From: Natrinema caseinilyticum
GTDB taxonomy: Archaea > Halobacteriota > Halobacteria > Halobacteriales > Natrialbaceae
Direction of reading: 5' to 3'
Length of the DNA: 64,000 nt
NCBI RefSeq assembly: GCF_024227435.1
Contig: NZ_CP100445.1
Location: forward strand, 310,001 to 374,000
Each line of letters begins with the position of its first letter. The first letter of the stretch is position 1. Below, one piece after another: positions 62,355 through 64,000 of this stretch. The position numbers were made by a program, and so were the translations under genes. The notes under the pieces were generated by a model. It did no database searches and was not told the origin of the DNA. It saw only the letters and a program-made list of their open reading frames with translations.

Positions 62355-63635
62355 ATGGCGCCTCACATCAGTCGACGACGATTCCTGACGGTTGCAACCG
62401 TGGGAGCGACGACGGGAAGTGCCGGATTTGCGGTACGAGGGTCCGCTACGCCTCCGGGCCCGGACGAACGGACGAACGCGATCGATCGAGTTCCGAATTC
62501 GGTCGGACTCGAGACGCTCGCCGACGGGGTAGCGATGCCGGTGGCGGTCGAATTTGCGCCGGAGGCCGACCGACGGTACATCGCCCAGCGCGACGGCCGC
62601 GTCGTCGTCCACGAGTCGGACGGGATCCGCGAGGAACCGTTTCTCGATCTGAGCGAGACAGTCATCACCGGGGGCGAACGAGGACTCCTGGGGATGACGC
62701 TTCATCCGGAGTTCGCGGAAAACCGGCGGCTGTTCGTCCATTACAGTACGTCGTCTCGGCCCGGGACGCCACAGGAGTTCGACCACACGGGCGTCATCGC
62801 CGAATTCGAGGCGACCGACGAGGGAACCCGGGCGAGGCGGAAGACCGAACGAGTCGTGCTCGAAGTGCCCCAGCCGGCGAATTTCCACAACGGTGGTGAT
62901 CTCGCGTTCGGCCCGGACGAGTATTTCTACGCCGGTATCGGGGCGGGCGGTGGCGGAGGCGGTGGCGGACAGGATGTAACGACCGACTTCCTGGGCAGCG
63001 TACTGCGCATCGACGTCGACGACCGGGCGGCGGATCGGGGGTACACGATCCCCGACGACAACCCGCTGGTGGGCCGCGAGGGTCTCGACGAGTATTACGC
63101 GTGGGGCTTTCGGAACCCCTGGCGTCTGTCGTTCGACGACGACGATTTCTTCGTCGCGGACGTCGGCGAGAGCGACTACGAAGAGGTGAACCTCGTCGAG
63201 AAGGGCGGCAACTACGGCTGGAATATCATGGAAGGCACGCATTGTTACCGGGACGACGACTGTCCGGACGAGCCGCCCGTCGACGGCGGCGGTGGCGAAT
63301 CGTTCCGCGATCCAATAATCGAGTATCCGCACGGAGAGGACGCCTCGAGCGTGACCGGCGTCTCGGTTATCGGCGGCTACGTGTACGACGGTTCGACGAT
63401 GCCGGCGTTAGAAGGCGCGTACGTTTTCGGGGACTTCCTGGCCTCGGGACGGTTGTTCGCAGCGACGCGCCCCGAGGACGAGGGGGACGTGTGGCCGACC
63501 ACCGTCGTCGACGTTTCGAACGGTCCGACCATAGAGCGCATCCTCTCGTTCGGTCGCGACGACAGCGGTGAGGTGTACGTTCTCGGGATCGGACCCGACG
63601 GGGGCGGCCTTTATCGCGTCGTTCCAGCGGCGTGA
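62355..63635 (+). CDS. Tat-exported PQQ-type sugar dehydrogenase
   Basis: A 426-residue soluble six-blade propeller of the glucose/sorbosone dehydrogenase family. Signal SRRRFLTVATVGATTGSAG (twin arginine), then ERGLLGMTLHPEFAENRRLF, FHNGGDLAFGPDEYFYAGIG, WGFRNPWRLSFDDDDFFVAD, EKGGNYGWNIMEGTHCYRDD and IGGYVYDGSTMPAL, the conserved blade motifs (His and Arg of the active site included). It oxidises an extracellular sugar or sugar alcohol; PQQ synthesis genes are not in this window, so the cofactor is inferred. Confidence 0.9.
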   Translation: MAPHISRRRFLTVATVGATTGSAGFAVRGSATPPGPDERTNAIDRVPNSVGLETLADGVAMPVAVEFAPEADRRYIAQRDGRVVVHESDGIREEPFLDLSETVITGGERGLLGMTLHPEFAENRRLFVHYSTSSRPGTPQEFDHTGVIAEFEATDEGTRARRKTERVVLEVPQPANFHNGGDLAFGPDEYFYAGIGAGGGGGGGGQDVTTDFLGSVLRIDVDDRAADRGYTIPDDNPLVGREGLDEYYAWGFRNPWRLSFDDDDFFVADVGESDYEEVNLVEKGGNYGWNIMEGTHCYRDDDCPDEPPVDGGGGESFRDPIIEYPHGEDASSVTGVSVIGGYVYDGSTMPALEGAYVFGDFLASGRLFAATRPEDEGDVWPTTVVDVSNGPTIERILSFGRDDSGEVYVLGIGPDGGGLYRVVPAA

Positions 63636-63768
63636 TCGGACCCGAACGCGACGATGCTCGAGGCGTCGCGGGGGAGATCGTGGTCCGTTACAACGGAAGC
63701 GTTCGCCGCGGACCGCGAACGGGACGATCGCACGGTGACATCGACGTCGACGCGAGGGGCCAGGGACC

Positions 63769-64000
63769 CTACGCGTCGTACATGGTAAACTCGCGCCAGT
63801 GCCGGAGCGACCACATACCGAGCGCGGTACAGATCAACCCGGCGGACAGCGGGGTGCCACGGTGATCCGGCGAGTGAACGCGACGAAATCGCGTCGAAAT
63901 GGCCGTCGCCCGAAACTGCGACGAAATGGCGGCCGAGCGGTCCGGTGGCGCGATGAAACGAGGAACACCTCCAGATAACGGCGACCCGACCGGGCGCTAA
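63769..64000 (-). CDS. partial gene, C-terminal end of a membrane protein
   Basis: The minus frame ending at TAG 63769-63771 reads GTPLSAGLICTALGMWSLRH then WREFTMYDA, a likely last transmembrane helix with a conserved-looking end, after about 45 polar residues. No start codon is seen before the window edge at 64000. It may run off the window or start at a non-obvious codon. Family not recognised. Confidence 0.4.

Noticed and set aside
61836-63332. A 498-codon minus-strand frame
   Set aside because: Antisense shadow of the sugar dehydrogenase and lipase genes.

Overview
This is chromosomal DNA from an extremely halophilic archaeon (class Halobacteria), most like a Natrialbaceae genome. The evidence is high GC with acidic proteins, twin-arginine signals on secreted enzymes, leaderless genes with a TATA box about 26 bp upstream, a TFB, bacterio-opsin-activator (HTH-10) regulators, HalOD1, NOP5 with fibrillarin, a Zim-type CTAG methylase, an intron-containing elongator tRNA-Met, a gamma-glutamylcysteine ligase and many small CxxC zinc proteins. 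Species cannot be assigned from the window alone. Functional names rest on motifs and remembered family features; no database search was run.

Layout. 0-5 kb: decayed accessory DNA (truncated HTH-10 and PhiH1-repressor-like genes, a lone IS200/IS605-type hairpin, a gene fragment), then a luciferase-like oxidoreductase, an alpha/beta hydrolase and a PAS histidine kinase. 5-9 kb: a 110-bp snap-back MITE, a Tat-exported PhoD phosphatase and small proteins. 9.1-11.3 kb: a mobile element with matching terminal inverted repeats and an 8-bp target duplication. It carries an IS5/ISH1-type transposase and, unusually, two transcription regulator genes, one with a (GA)9 tract that puts its start out of frame. 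11.4-21.6 kb: membrane proteins, an FMN reductase, the CTAG methylase, a 1,054-residue PAS/GAF/HTH-10 regulator with a HalOD1 gene, and a tandem UspA.

21.7-33 kb is a cell-surface and glycan island: arylsulfotransferase-like protein, DedA protein, two DUF457 membrane proteins, an AglD/LPG-synthase-like membrane protein, two alkaline-phosphatase-superfamily proteins without the sulfatase cysteine, two GT4 glycosyltransferases and a secreted CBM6-GH16 beta-glucanase. 33-36 kb is accessory again: gene fragments, a Fic AMP-transferase with an operator-like palindrome, split tRNA-Met and a 202-bp IS6-type MITE with an 8-bp target duplication against the promoter of a DUF7115 gene.

36-57 kb is mostly housekeeping: TFB with a coupled winged-helix protein, aldehyde dehydrogenase, cupin, UDG-superfamily protein, heme A synthase, an M24-fold protein that seems to lack metal ligands, gshA, an acyl-CoA ligase, a second arylsulfotransferase paralogue, a VapBC-like pair, small regulators, fibrillarin/NOP5, a DUF63 protein, an inositol-phosphatase-family protein, protoglobin and tRNA-Leu(CAA). 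57-64 kb holds a 37-residue zinc protein, DUF309, an aspartoacylase-like hydrolase, a CGYS glutaredoxin (which could use the gamma-glutamylcysteine made by GshA), DUF7110, a patatin-like lipase and a Tat-exported PQQ-type sugar dehydrogenase.
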